From Candidatus Eiseniibacteriota bacterium (GTDB lineage: Bacteria; Eisenbacteria; RBG-16-71-46; CAIMUX01): a stretch of DNA of 64,000 nt. The notes beneath the pieces are model-generated. The model did no database searches. It saw nothing but the letters and a program-made list of their open reading frames with translations, and was not told the DNA's origin. The stretch lies in the NCBI GenBank assembly GCA_020633975.1, contig JACKCR010000002.1, forward strand, positions 1,240,001 to 1,304,000, given 5' to 3'. The translations under genes were made by a program, and so were the position numbers. Shown here piece by piece: positions 29,921-37,166 of the stretch (the first letter of the stretch is position 1; each line of letters starts with the position of its first letter).

Positions 29921-30328
29921 TCAGCGCGATCCAGTTCCATCTGCACCTAGGCGGATTCCATTCCCTCGCGTGAGTTCTTGGACCAGACCCAGGATCTCAC
30001 CGAGATCGAACGGCTTACGGATGTAGTGATCTACGGACAACTGACGACACCGACGCTCCGATTCCGGATTGTCGAATGCAGTCATCACGATTACCGGGCC
30101 CGAGTATCCGGACTTGCGCTGTTGCTCGAGTAGATCGAGCCCACTTCCGTCCGGCAACTTCACGTCGAGCACCATGAGCTCGACGTCCTCGCCATCCATG
30201 GCAAGCACCTCTCGCCCGTCTGTGACGCGCTGTGCAGACAGAACGCGAAAGTCCTCGTCCCGAAGCGCATTCGAGAGCGTCCTCAGGAGCAGAGTCTCGT
30301 CGTCCAGTATGAACACCGTAGAATTCAC
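29921..30328 (-). CDS. Receiver-only response regulator under sigma54 promoter
   Basis: 135 residues from GTG 30328. GGAGG (30340-30344) lies in the predicted leader; an in-frame GTG at 30346 would sit only two nt from the predicted transcript start and lacks a site. Receiver fold: FILDDETLL acidic pair, phosphoacceptor Asp in LMVLDVKLPDGSGLDLL, Thr in VIVMTAF, Lys in YIRKPFD. There is no output domain. Close in style to the receiver of the adjacent NtrC-type regulator (LDLRLPDASGLDLIEPL), suggesting it arose from it or competes for the same kinase, for example as a phosphate sink. The histone-like gene follows after 22 bp. Confidence 0.88.
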   Translation of the reverse strand: MNSTVFILDDETLLLRTLSNALRDEDFRVLSAQRVTDGREVLAMDGEDVELMVLDVKLPDGSGLDLLEQQRKSGYSGPVIVMTAFDNPESERRCRQLSVDHYIRKPFDLGEILGLVQELTRGNGIRLGADGTGSR

Positions 30329-30358
30329 GTAGTCCCAAGCCTCCACGAGAGGTCACAA

Positions 30359-30375
30359 GGCAATGTGCGTGCCAA
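30359..30375 (-). promoter_or_regulatory. Sigma54 (RpoN) -24/-12 promoter
   Basis: The minus strand reads TTGGCACGCACATTGCC, the consensus TTGGCACG-N4-TTGC with exact GG-N10-GC spacing. The start is predicted near 30348, giving a 20-nt leader that holds the GGAGG ribosome site of the receiver gene at 30328. The NtrC-family sigma54 activator is encoded directly upstream. Confidence 0.85.
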
Positions 30376-30534
30376 GTTCGGGGAACCGGACCCAATAGAG
30401 CACAAGGGACTGTCCAACATGTAGTTGCCGAAACTGGCACGAACAGAGGTACCTGATTCTCAAGCGTGTATGAAGCGCGAGAAGTGCAAAGAAGACTTAC
30501 ACTTGAAGTGGAGAGGATGGACCAAAGAGCCCAA

Positions 30535-30593
30535 CGCACTGTACTACAATGCCTTACGCGGACTGAGTCGCACTGTACAGATTCTGGACAGTG
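30535..30593. promoter_or_regulatory. Candidate enhancer sites for the sigma54 activator
   Basis: CGCACTGTAC occurs twice (30535-30544 and 30569-30578), 34 bp apart, about three helical turns. The second copy is part of an imperfect palindrome CACTGTACAG-ATT-CTGGACAGTG (30571-30593). A related half-site GGACTGTCC is at 30407-30415. The cluster lies about 190-245 bp upstream of the predicted sigma54 transcript start, a normal enhancer distance. Confidence 0.45.
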
Positions 30594-30605
30594 ACCAAGT
30601 GTCAG

Positions 30606-31973
30606 TCAGTGGCCCGCTTGCGCCGATTCCAGCCGCTTGATGCGGTCCAGCAATCCCTGGCGGGAAAGTCCGAGGATACGAGCCGCCCGGCTCTTGTTCC
30701 CTTCGCACTCCTCCAGGACGTCGAGGATGTAGGCGTCCTCCACCTCCCGCAGCGTCCGGCGTGGGCCGCCTCGGAAGGGGCCGCTCCGGCCATCGCGGCG
30801 TTGCTGCATCCCTTCAGGTAGGTGGGACATCCGAAGGGTGGCATCGTCTTCGATGATGACGATCCGCTCGATCAGATTGCGCAACTCCCGGACGTTGCCG
30901 GGCCAGGCGTACGCACGGAACGCGTCGAGCACCGAGTCGTCGATCGCCTCGAACCCCTTCTTCAGCTCCGAGGAGAACCGGTGAAGGAAGTGTTCGGCCA
31001 GGAGACAGACGTCCGATCCCCGCTCGCGGAGCGGAGGAAGCTGGAGGGATACGACCTGAAGACGGTAGAAGAGGTCCTTCCGGAACAGTTGCCGCTCGAT
31101 CCGCTCTTCCAAATCCACGTTGGTTGCCGCGACGATCCGAATGTCGATGCTGAGATCGACGTTCCCACCCACGCGCCGGAACTTCCGACTCTCCAGGAAC
31201 CGCAGCAACTTAGCCTGCGTCGTGAACGGCATCTCCCCGACCTCGTCCAGGAAGAGGGTGCCACCATCGGCCAGCTCTGCGAGTCCGCGCTTCAGCTGGT
31301 TCGCACCGGTGAACGCGCCCTTCTCATGGCCGAAGAGTTCGTTCTCGAGCAGGTTCTCCTGGAAGTTCGCGCAGTTGATCTCGAGGAAAGGGGCCGCCTT
31401 CCGCTCGCTCTCGAAGTGGAGCGCACGGGCGACCAACTCCTTCCCCGTGCCACTCTCGCCGGTGATGAGGACGCTCGTCGCGTCCGAGCGGGCGACCTTC
31501 TTGACCAGACTCCACACCCGCTCCATCGCGTCGCACTCGTAACAGAGCTCGTTCCGGTCGTAGTCGCTCCGGTTCTTCTCCCGGAACCCCGAGAGGTGCG
31601 TCTGCTCGGAGAAGCTGCGCCCCGCCTTCTCCATCACCAGGAGGAGTTCGTCGAGGTCGTAGGGCTTCCGTAGGTACTCGAGCGCCCCGAGCTTCACTGC
31701 CCGTACGACGGAGGAAGTGTCACCGACCGCGGTGACAACCACGATTTGGGCGTCTGCTTCCACCTGCCGGAGTGGTTCGATCAGGTCGAGACCACTGGCA
31801 TCCGGAAGACGTAGATCCAAGATGATGATGTGTGGACGAATCCGCTCCGCCGTCGCCACACCCTCTCGCCCCGTCGTCGCACAATGGACTTCGTATCCCC
31901 GGTCCGTCAGCACTCGTGTGAGCGAGCGGCCGATCGAAGGCTCATCGTCGATGACGAGGACGCGTGGGGTCAT
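30606..31973 (-). CDS. NtrC-family sigma54-dependent response regulator
   Basis: 455 residues. Receiver domain 1-120 with phosphoacceptor Asp53 (IILDLRLPD) and Lys103. AAA+ domain with Walker A GESGTGKE at 172-179, the sigma54-contacting loop GAFTGA at 219-224, and Walker B GGTLFLDE near 237-244. Arg-finger and sensor motifs follow (PLRERGSDV, WPGNVRELRNLIER). The C-terminal Fis-type helix-turn-helix is GNKSRAARILGLSRQGLLDRI. The linker has an unusual CYEC pair (144-147). The ATG overlaps the kinase stop (ATGA), so the two are a coupled pair. Likely target: the promoter at 30359-30375. Confidence 0.95.
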   Translation of the reverse strand: MTPRVLVIDDEPSIGRSLTRVLTDRGYEVHCATTGREGVATAERIRPHIIILDLRLPDASGLDLIEPLRQVEADAQIVVVTAVGDTSSVVRAVKLGALEYLRKPYDLDELLLVMEKAGRSFSEQTHLSGFREKNRSDYDRNELCYECDAMERVWSLVKKVARSDATSVLITGESGTGKELVARALHFESERKAAPFLEINCANFQENLLENELFGHEKGAFTGANQLKRGLAELADGGTLFLDEVGEMPFTTQAKLLRFLESRKFRRVGGNVDLSIDIRIVAATNVDLEERIERQLFRKDLFYRLQVVSLQLPPLRERGSDVCLLAEHFLHRFSSELKKGFEAIDDSVLDAFRAYAWPGNVRELRNLIERIVIIEDDATLRMSHLPEGMQQRRDGRSGPFRGGPRRTLREVEDAYILDVLEECEGNKSRAARILGLSRQGLLDRIKRLESAQAGH

Positions 31974-33061
31974 GAGCGGCGGTCTCCATCACTCGGAACG
32001 GGCACGGGGAACGACAGGCGGAAGGTCGCCCCTCCCCCAGCCCGGTTCCTCATGTTGATACGGCCTCCGTGCTCTTTGATGATCTGAAGGCTGATGGAGA
32101 GCCCCAGGCCGGTCCCGTTGGGACGCGTCGTGAAGAACGGGTCGAACACCTTGTCGAACACCTCTTCTGGGATTCCGCAGCCCGTGTCGTGAAAGGCCAC
32201 TTCGACGGCCTGTCGGGAGCGGTACCGACGCGAGCTCGTCGACACGCGGAACTGACCACCCGTCGGCATCGCCTCGATCGCGTTGAGGACGATGTTGAGG
32301 AAGACCTGCTGGATCGCGTCGGGATCGATCGGGATGGCCGGAAGGCTATCGGCCAGCTCTCGCTTCACCGTGATGCCGGCAGCCTTGAAGCTCTGGTCCA
32401 GGTTGTCGAGCACCTTGCTGAGGATCGGAGAGAGGTCGTCCTCTTCTAGCTGCATCGACTTCGGCCGGGCGAACTGGAGAAGGTCCGTGGTGAACTGCTC
32501 GATTCGGTCGAGCTCCGTGATCGAATCGCCGAGATCCGACCGCAGCTGGCTCTTGTCCTCCAGCTTGCTCGCAACGTACTGGATGGTCGTCCGGATGCCG
32601 GTGAGAGGGTTCCGAATCTCGTGAGCGATCACGGCCGAGAGCTCTCCGACCGAAGAGAATCGGTCCACGGTGCGTTGGAACTCGATTTCGCCCATGGTCT
32701 CCGTCACGTCGTCGAAGGCCAGGATGGCGTGGATCTCTCGCTCTCCCGGCGCCACTTCGAGCCACCGCAGCTGGAGGATGAGTTCCCGTCCCTCGAACTC
32801 GAGCATCACCTCTTGGAACTCTCCGGGGGCGAGGAGTTGGGCATCCGGCCAGAGAGAGAAGCCGGGTGTTCGTGAGAGGAGGACGTCCGCGATCTCACGC
32901 CCGACCAGGCTCGTCGAGGAAGTGTCGAGGATCTCCAGCCCCTTCCGGTTGGCGTGGAGGATCCGGTGCTCTCGATCGAGGGCGATCATCCCGAAATCGA
33001 GACTGTCCAGGAGGTGTACCGCGAGCTGCTCGCTCGACTTCGCCAGCGTCGACTCACTCAT
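31970..33061 (-). CDS. Cytoplasmic PAS-domain histidine kinase
   Basis: 363 residues from ATG 33061, overlapping the exbD stop by ATGA. There is no membrane segment. A PAS domain (about 10-120: LDSLDFGMIALDREHRIL, GREIADVLL) precedes HisKA with His147 in ELSAVIAHEIRNPLTGI. The ATPase follows with N box NIVLNAIEAM, G1 DTGCGIPEE, F box FDPFFTT and G2 GTGLGLSI. NtrB-like. It should phosphorylate the NtrC-type regulator encoded next. The signal is unknown; a soluble PAS could bind a ligand, haem or flavin, or respond to the ExbB/ExbD motor encoded upstream. Confidence 0.95.
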   Translation of the reverse strand: MSESTLAKSSEQLAVHLLDSLDFGMIALDREHRILHANRKGLEILDTSSTSLVGREIADVLLSRTPGFSLWPDAQLLAPGEFQEVMLEFEGRELILQLRWLEVAPGEREIHAILAFDDVTETMGEIEFQRTVDRFSSVGELSAVIAHEIRNPLTGIRTTIQYVASKLEDKSQLRSDLGDSITELDRIEQFTTDLLQFARPKSMQLEEDDLSPILSKVLDNLDQSFKAAGITVKRELADSLPAIPIDPDAIQQVFLNIVLNAIEAMPTGGQFRVSTSSRRYRSRQAVEVAFHDTGCGIPEEVFDKVFDPFFTTRPNGTGLGLSISLQIIKEHGGRINMRNRAGGGATFRLSFPVPVPSDGDRRS

Positions 33062-33483
33062 CTGTTTCCGTCCCCTCCGGAGGACGCCTGGGTCGCGACG
33101 GCAATGCCTTCGGCACCGGCGCGCTGGCCCATCTCCATCACTTGGACCACGTTCCCGAAGAGCGTGGCCTGATCCCCGCGAATCACGACGACTTTCGATG
33201 CGGCCTTTTCCAAAGCGCCGGCAAGAGCCGGTTCGAGGGCGTCGAGCCCCACTCTCGTCTCGTTGACGAACGCGTCCCCCTCCTTGGTCAGGGTGACGAC
33301 GACTTCCCGAGTCTCGATCGGCTTCGGCGCGACCTCGGTAGGGAGGTCCACTTCGATCCCTGTCTGGATCATGAAGTTCGACGAGAGGAGGAAGAAGATG
33401 AGCAGGATGAACACGATGTCCGACATGGCGGTCGACTCCATCTTGAGGAGGTATTCCCGCTTCCCGCCGAAGTTCACCTGCAC
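33058..33483 (-). CDS. exbD: ExbD/TolR-family PMF transducer
   Basis: 141 residues from GTG 33483 (another GTG lies two codons later). A short cytoplasmic N terminus, one membrane helix carrying the essential Asp (TAMSDIVFILLIFFLLSSNFM, Asp near 22), and a periplasmic domain with DLPTE and VVVIRGDQATLFGNVVQVMEMGQRAGAEGIAVAT (the helix at about 100-130). Couples proton flow to force on an outer-membrane or cell-wall partner. It starts 6 bp after exbB and overlaps the kinase gene by 4 bp. No TonB, TolA or receptor is in the operon. Confidence 0.93.
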   Translation of the reverse strand: MQVNFGGKREYLLKMESTAMSDIVFILLIFFLLSSNFMIQTGIEVDLPTEVAPKPIETREVVVTLTKEGDAFVNETRVGLDALEPALAGALEKAASKVVVIRGDQATLFGNVVQVMEMGQRAGAEGIAVATQASSGGDGNR

Positions 33484-33489
33484 CCCCGC

Positions 33490-34119
33490 CTAGAGGATCG
33501 ACTCGTCGCCAGTGACGAGCAGCAACATGAGTTCCCTCGACCGCTCCTCCATCGCGTGGACCTGGCTCTGGATCCGGTCGTAGAGGAAGTTGTGGGCAAA
33601 GAAAGCCGGCACGGCGACCGCAAGCCCGGCTGCGGTGGTGAGGAGTGCCTGCCAAATCCCTCCCGCCAGGACGCTCGCATTCACGTTCCCACCGAGACGC
33701 TCGACCGTCTGGAACGCTCCGATCATTCCGAGGACCGTGCCGAGAAAGCCGAGGAGCGGCGCACCGCCGGCGATGGTCGCGAGTCCGCCGAGATGCTTCT
33801 CGAGTTCCGCCGTCTCCTTGCGTCCGGCGTCTTCGATCGCCTGGCGAGTCGCGGCCTCACCGTCTCCGACCCGGCGGAGCCCGGCGGCGAAGACGGCGGC
33901 GATCGGCGACTGGCTGCTCTTACAGATCTCGAGGGAGTCTTCGATCTTCCCGACCCGGATGTTCCCGCGGATCTGATCGAGGAACGCAGCGTTGGCCCGC
34001 GCCGACCGACGGAGTCTCACCGACCGATCGATGAAGATGGCCAAGCCGATGATGGAGCAAAGCACGATGGGCAGCATGAGGAGGCCGCCGCGCTGGATGA
34101 AATCGAAGAGGAGTGACAC
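33490..34119 (-). CDS. exbB: ExbB/TolQ/MotA-family proton channel
   Basis: 209 residues from GTG 34119 with AAGGAG six nt upstream. Three membrane helices in the usual order: MLPIVLCSIIGLAIFIDR near 15-32, then the signature APLLGFLGTVLGMIGAFQTV near 120-139 and LLTTAAGLAVAVPAFFAHNFLY near 158-180. The conserved Thr of the second and third helices is present. Partners with ExbD to form a five-to-two motor. First gene of the exbB-exbD-kinase-activator operon. Confidence 0.93.
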   Translation of the reverse strand: MSLLFDFIQRGGLLMLPIVLCSIIGLAIFIDRSVRLRRSARANAAFLDQIRGNIRVGKIEDSLEICKSSQSPIAAVFAAGLRRVGDGEAATRQAIEDAGRKETAELEKHLGGLATIAGGAPLLGFLGTVLGMIGAFQTVERLGGNVNASVLAGGIWQALLTTAAGLAVAVPAFFAHNFLYDRIQSQVHAMEERSRELMLLLVTGDESIL

Positions 34120-34343
34120 TCCCGCTCCTTCACGATGCTCGTGGAACGAAGTCCCTGACGTTCTCGAACCTGCGAAGTACGCTACGAAAGGAACGCGCGT
34201 CCTGTCCAGGGGGAATTGGGTCGATTGACATGACTATGATAGATTCTCTGTCGCACTCGATGTGCGTGTCGAGTCGCGGGCGTTGCGAATCGATGGGGCG
34301 ACGGACGCGGACCGCGGCGCGGAATGCGCGACGAGGAGACGAG

Positions 34344-34832
34344 ATGGAAGAGCTGTGGACACCGTGGCGCATGCGGTACATCACGTCGCCACCTCCCAAG
34401 GAGGGGTGTGTGTTCTGTCGTCTGCTCGGGGGTGACGGCGCGACCGAGCTCGTGCTCTCACGTGGACAGCACTCGTTCGTCGTCATGAACCTCTATCCGT
34501 ACACGGTCGGACACATCATGGTGGTGCCGTTTCGTCACCTCGCCCGATGCGGAGAGCTGACCGCAGACGAGCTGAGCGAGGTCGTCCACTCTGCAGCCCA
34601 CACCGAACGGGTGCTGAGAGATCGTCTGGGAGCCGAGACGGTGCACTATGGGATCAACCTAGGGCGGCCGGCAGGAGCGGGCGTGGAAGGGCATGTCCAC
34701 CTGCACCTCGTACCGCGCGGCGGACGGATCCCGATCCACGGCTCGGACGGAGACCTCCCGGTCCCTCTGGAGGAGACGACGCGCGTTCTCCGCGACGCCT
34801 TTGCCTCAGAGACAGGGCCGCACCGTCCATGA
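34344..34832 (+). CDS. HIT-family nucleotide hydrolase/transferase
   Basis: 162 residues; ATG 34344 with GAGGAG upstream. The histidine triad is HVHLHLVPR near 118-126, and the N terminus MEELWTPWRMRYI plus CVFCRLL (a CxxC) is the familiar start of bacterial AP4A-phosphorylase-like HIT proteins, where CxxC and a His can bind zinc. GHIMVVPFRHLA is the second signature. Its TGA overlaps the wecB ATG (ATGA), placing it first in the polysaccharide operon. It is divergent from exbB with 224 bp between. Confidence 0.9.
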   Translation: MEELWTPWRMRYITSPPPKEGCVFCRLLGGDGATELVLSRGQHSFVVMNLYPYTVGHIMVVPFRHLARCGELTADELSEVVHSAAHTERVLRDRLGAETVHYGINLGRPAGAGVEGHVHLHLVPRGGRIPIHGSDGDLPVPLEETTRVLRDAFASETGPHRP

Positions 34833-35965
34833 CCCGGGCTTGCGAGGTGCTCGCGGTCGTCGGAGCCCGGCCGAACTTCATGAAGGTCGCGCCGATCCTG
34901 CACGCCGCAGAGGGCGTCCCCTCCCTTCGATTCACCCTCGCCCATACCGGTCAACACTACGATGCCGCACTCTCGGACCAGTTCTTTCGGGAACTCGGGA
35001 TGCGGGAACCGGATGTCCACCTCAAGGTGGGCTCTGCTTCCCATGCGGTACAGACCGCGAGGATCCTCGAACGGTTCGAGGAGGTGCTGCTCGAGAGGCG
35101 CCCGGATCTCGTCCTCGTCGCCGGCGACGTGAACTCCACGCTCGGCTGCTCGCTTGCCGCGGTGAAGCTCGGGATCCCCGTTGCGCACGTGGAGGCTGGG
35201 CTGCGGAGCGGCGACCGGACGATGCCCGAGGAGATCAACCGGATCGTGACGGATTCGGTGTCCGACCTCCTCCTCACCACCTCTCGTGACGCCGACGACA
35301 ACTTGGAACAAGAAGGGGTCCCCAGCGACCTGATCCACTTCGTCGGGAACACGATGATCGACACCCTCCGGAAGTTCGAAGACGCCGCGCGGAAGCGGAA
35401 GAGTTGCGAGTCCCACGGCGCGCGGGAGGGCGAGTACGCACTCGTCACCCTCCACCGTCCCTCGAACGTCGACGACGAAGCCGGGCTCGTCCGCGTGCTC
35501 GATCTCCTCGCCACCTTGTCCGGCCGGTCTCCGGTGCTCCTTCCGCTCCACCCGCGCACCGAGGCGAGCCTCGCGCGACACGGACTGGCAGCCCGACTCG
35601 ACCAGCTCGGACAGGTGAAGCGGCTTCCTCCCCTCGGGTATCTCGACTTTCTCTCCCTCATGGTGACGGCGCGGCTCGTACTGACGGACAGCGGCGGTGT
35701 CCAGGAGGAGACGACGGCACTCGGGGTCCCTTGCTTCACTCTCCGGCCGAGCACCGAGCGTCCGGTTACGGTGACCTCAGGAACGAACCTCCTCGTCTCG
35801 GACCGGATCGAGGAGCAGACCGAGGCGATCGACGCGTTCCTCTCAGGACGTCTGGAGCTGAGTGCGAAGATCCCCGAACTCTGGGACGGAGCTGCGGGAC
35901 CACGGATCGTGCGAGTCCTGGAACACTGGTCGGAGAGTGGACGCCCCTCGCGGGTCCGTCCCTGA
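34829..35965 (+). CDS. wecB: UDP-N-acetylglucosamine 2-epimerase (non-hydrolysing)
   Basis: 378 residues from ATG 34829. Converts UDP-GlcNAc to UDP-ManNAc. Landmarks: VVGARPNFMKVAPIL at the N terminus, HTGQHYD, GDVNSTLGCSLAAVKLGIPVAHVEAGLRSGD (about 100-130), MPEEINRIVTDSVSD, VTLHRPSNVDD, and the C-terminal LTDSGGVQEET with PCFTLRPSTERPVT. All the active-site Asp/Glu/His positions known from the WecB family appear present. It follows the HIT gene with a 4-bp overlap, and the GT4 gene starts 4 bp after its stop. Confidence 0.95.
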   Translation: MTRACEVLAVVGARPNFMKVAPILHAAEGVPSLRFTLAHTGQHYDAALSDQFFRELGMREPDVHLKVGSASHAVQTARILERFEEVLLERRPDLVLVAGDVNSTLGCSLAAVKLGIPVAHVEAGLRSGDRTMPEEINRIVTDSVSDLLLTTSRDADDNLEQEGVPSDLIHFVGNTMIDTLRKFEDAARKRKSCESHGAREGEYALVTLHRPSNVDDEAGLVRVLDLLATLSGRSPVLLPLHPRTEASLARHGLAARLDQLGQVKRLPPLGYLDFLSLMVTARLVLTDSGGVQEETTALGVPCFTLRPSTERPVTVTSGTNLLVSDRIEEQTEAIDAFLSGRLELSAKIPELWDGAAGPRIVRVLEHWSESGRPSRVRP

Positions 35966-35969
35966 CACC

Positions 35970-37166
35970 ATGCGCATCGGGATGCTCCTCGACAAACCGT
36001 TTCCACCGGACCCGCGGGTCGGGAACGAGATGCGTTCGCTTCATCGCGCCGGCCACGAGGTGCACCTCCTCTGCCCGAGTGTCGAGGATGGACGCCCACT
36101 GGCGGAAGAGTGGCAGGGCATCCACGTTCACCGGATCCGGATGTCGAAGACGTTCTTCAAGAAGGCTGGCGCGCTCGTCCTCCGCGTGCCGCTCTACTGG
36201 AACGCATTCGAACGACCGTTCCGGGAGCTCGTGGCGCGTGAACGGATCGAGGCGATCCACGTCCACGACCTTCCGCTCCTCCGGGTCGGACTCCGGGTCG
36301 GCCGCGCCCTCGGCGTTCCGGTGGTGACCGACCTCCACGAGAACTACCCGGCGGCGGTGGCCACCTATGACTACGCGAACAAGTGGCCGGGAAGTTGGCT
36401 CATCTCGGTCGCACAGTGGCGTCGGTACGAACGAAGGGCAGTGCCGGCCGCGGATCGAGTGATCGTCGTCGTCCCGGAGGCGATGGAACGGTTCCAAGGA
36501 GTGGTCGCCCCGGACCGGATGGTGTCGATCCCGAACACCGTCGACGTGGACGAGTTCGAGGGATTCCCGCGCGATGCTTCGATCGAAGAGCGGTTCGGGT
36601 CCCGATTCACCATCGGCTATCTCGGCGGATTCGATCGTCACCGTGGGCTCGACACGTTGGTCGAGGGCTTCGCCCAGATCGCACCCGAGATCCCCGAGGC
36701 GCACCTTCTCCTCGTCGGCACCGGGGCCACCCGCCGCGGACTCGAAGCCGGCGTCCGCGCTCGCGGCCTAGCCGATCGCGTATCGTTCGAGGGGTGGCAG
36801 GACTACAAGCTCTTCCCCTCCTACGTCCGCGCCTGCAAGGTCTGCACGATCCCGCATCGGAAGAGCGAGCACACGGACACCACGATCCCCCACAAACTCT
36901 TCCACTACATGTTGCTCGAGCGCCCGGTCTTGGCGAGCGACTGCCTGCCGATCGCCCGCATCCTCGAGGAGACCGAGGCGGGAATCGTCCACGCGAGCGG
37001 CGACGCGGCCGAGGTGGCGAACGCTTTGAGGGACCTTCGCAACGACGAGCTTCGCGCGCATCTGGGCGCACGGGGACGTCGCGCAGTGCTCGAAACGTAC
37101 AACTGGGATCAAACCGCGAAGACGCTCATCGATCTCTACGCGTCGCTCCAGCAGAACCGCTCGTGA
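35970..37166 (+). CDS. Family 4 glycosyltransferase (GT-B)
   Basis: 398 residues from ATG 35970. The N-terminal domain starts MRIGMLLDKPFPPDPRVGNEMRSL (positions 1-24), typical of GT4 enzymes using nucleotide sugars. The C-terminal donor domain has IGYLGGFDRHRGLDTLVEGF, LLLVGTG and the E-x7-E type motif around HRKSEHTDTTIPHKLFHYMLLERPVL. Retaining transferase adding a sugar to a lipid-linked glycan. Its TGA overlaps the GTG of the flippase gene. Confidence 0.92.
   Translation: MRIGMLLDKPFPPDPRVGNEMRSLHRAGHEVHLLCPSVEDGRPLAEEWQGIHVHRIRMSKTFFKKAGALVLRVPLYWNAFERPFRELVARERIEAIHVHDLPLLRVGLRVGRALGVPVVTDLHENYPAAVATYDYANKWPGSWLISVAQWRRYERRAVPAADRVIVVVPEAMERFQGVVAPDRMVSIPNTVDVDEFEGFPRDASIEERFGSRFTIGYLGGFDRHRGLDTLVEGFAQIAPEIPEAHLLLVGTGATRRGLEAGVRARGLADRVSFEGWQDYKLFPSYVRACKVCTIPHRKSEHTDTTIPHKLFHYMLLERPVLASDCLPIARILEETEAGIVHASGDAAEVANALRDLRNDELRAHLGARGRRAVLETYNWDQTAKTLIDLYASLQQNRS

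Noticed and set aside
29525-29950. Phe/Ala/Leu-repeat frame that looks like membrane helices on the plus strand
   Set aside because: Complement of AAG-rich lysine codons of the H1-like gene; the terminator and ribosome site support the minus strand.
30434-30455. Second sigma54-like element on the plus strand (CTGGCACG)
   Set aside because: Has a -24-like GGCAC but no GC at the -12 spacing and no gene downstream on that strand.
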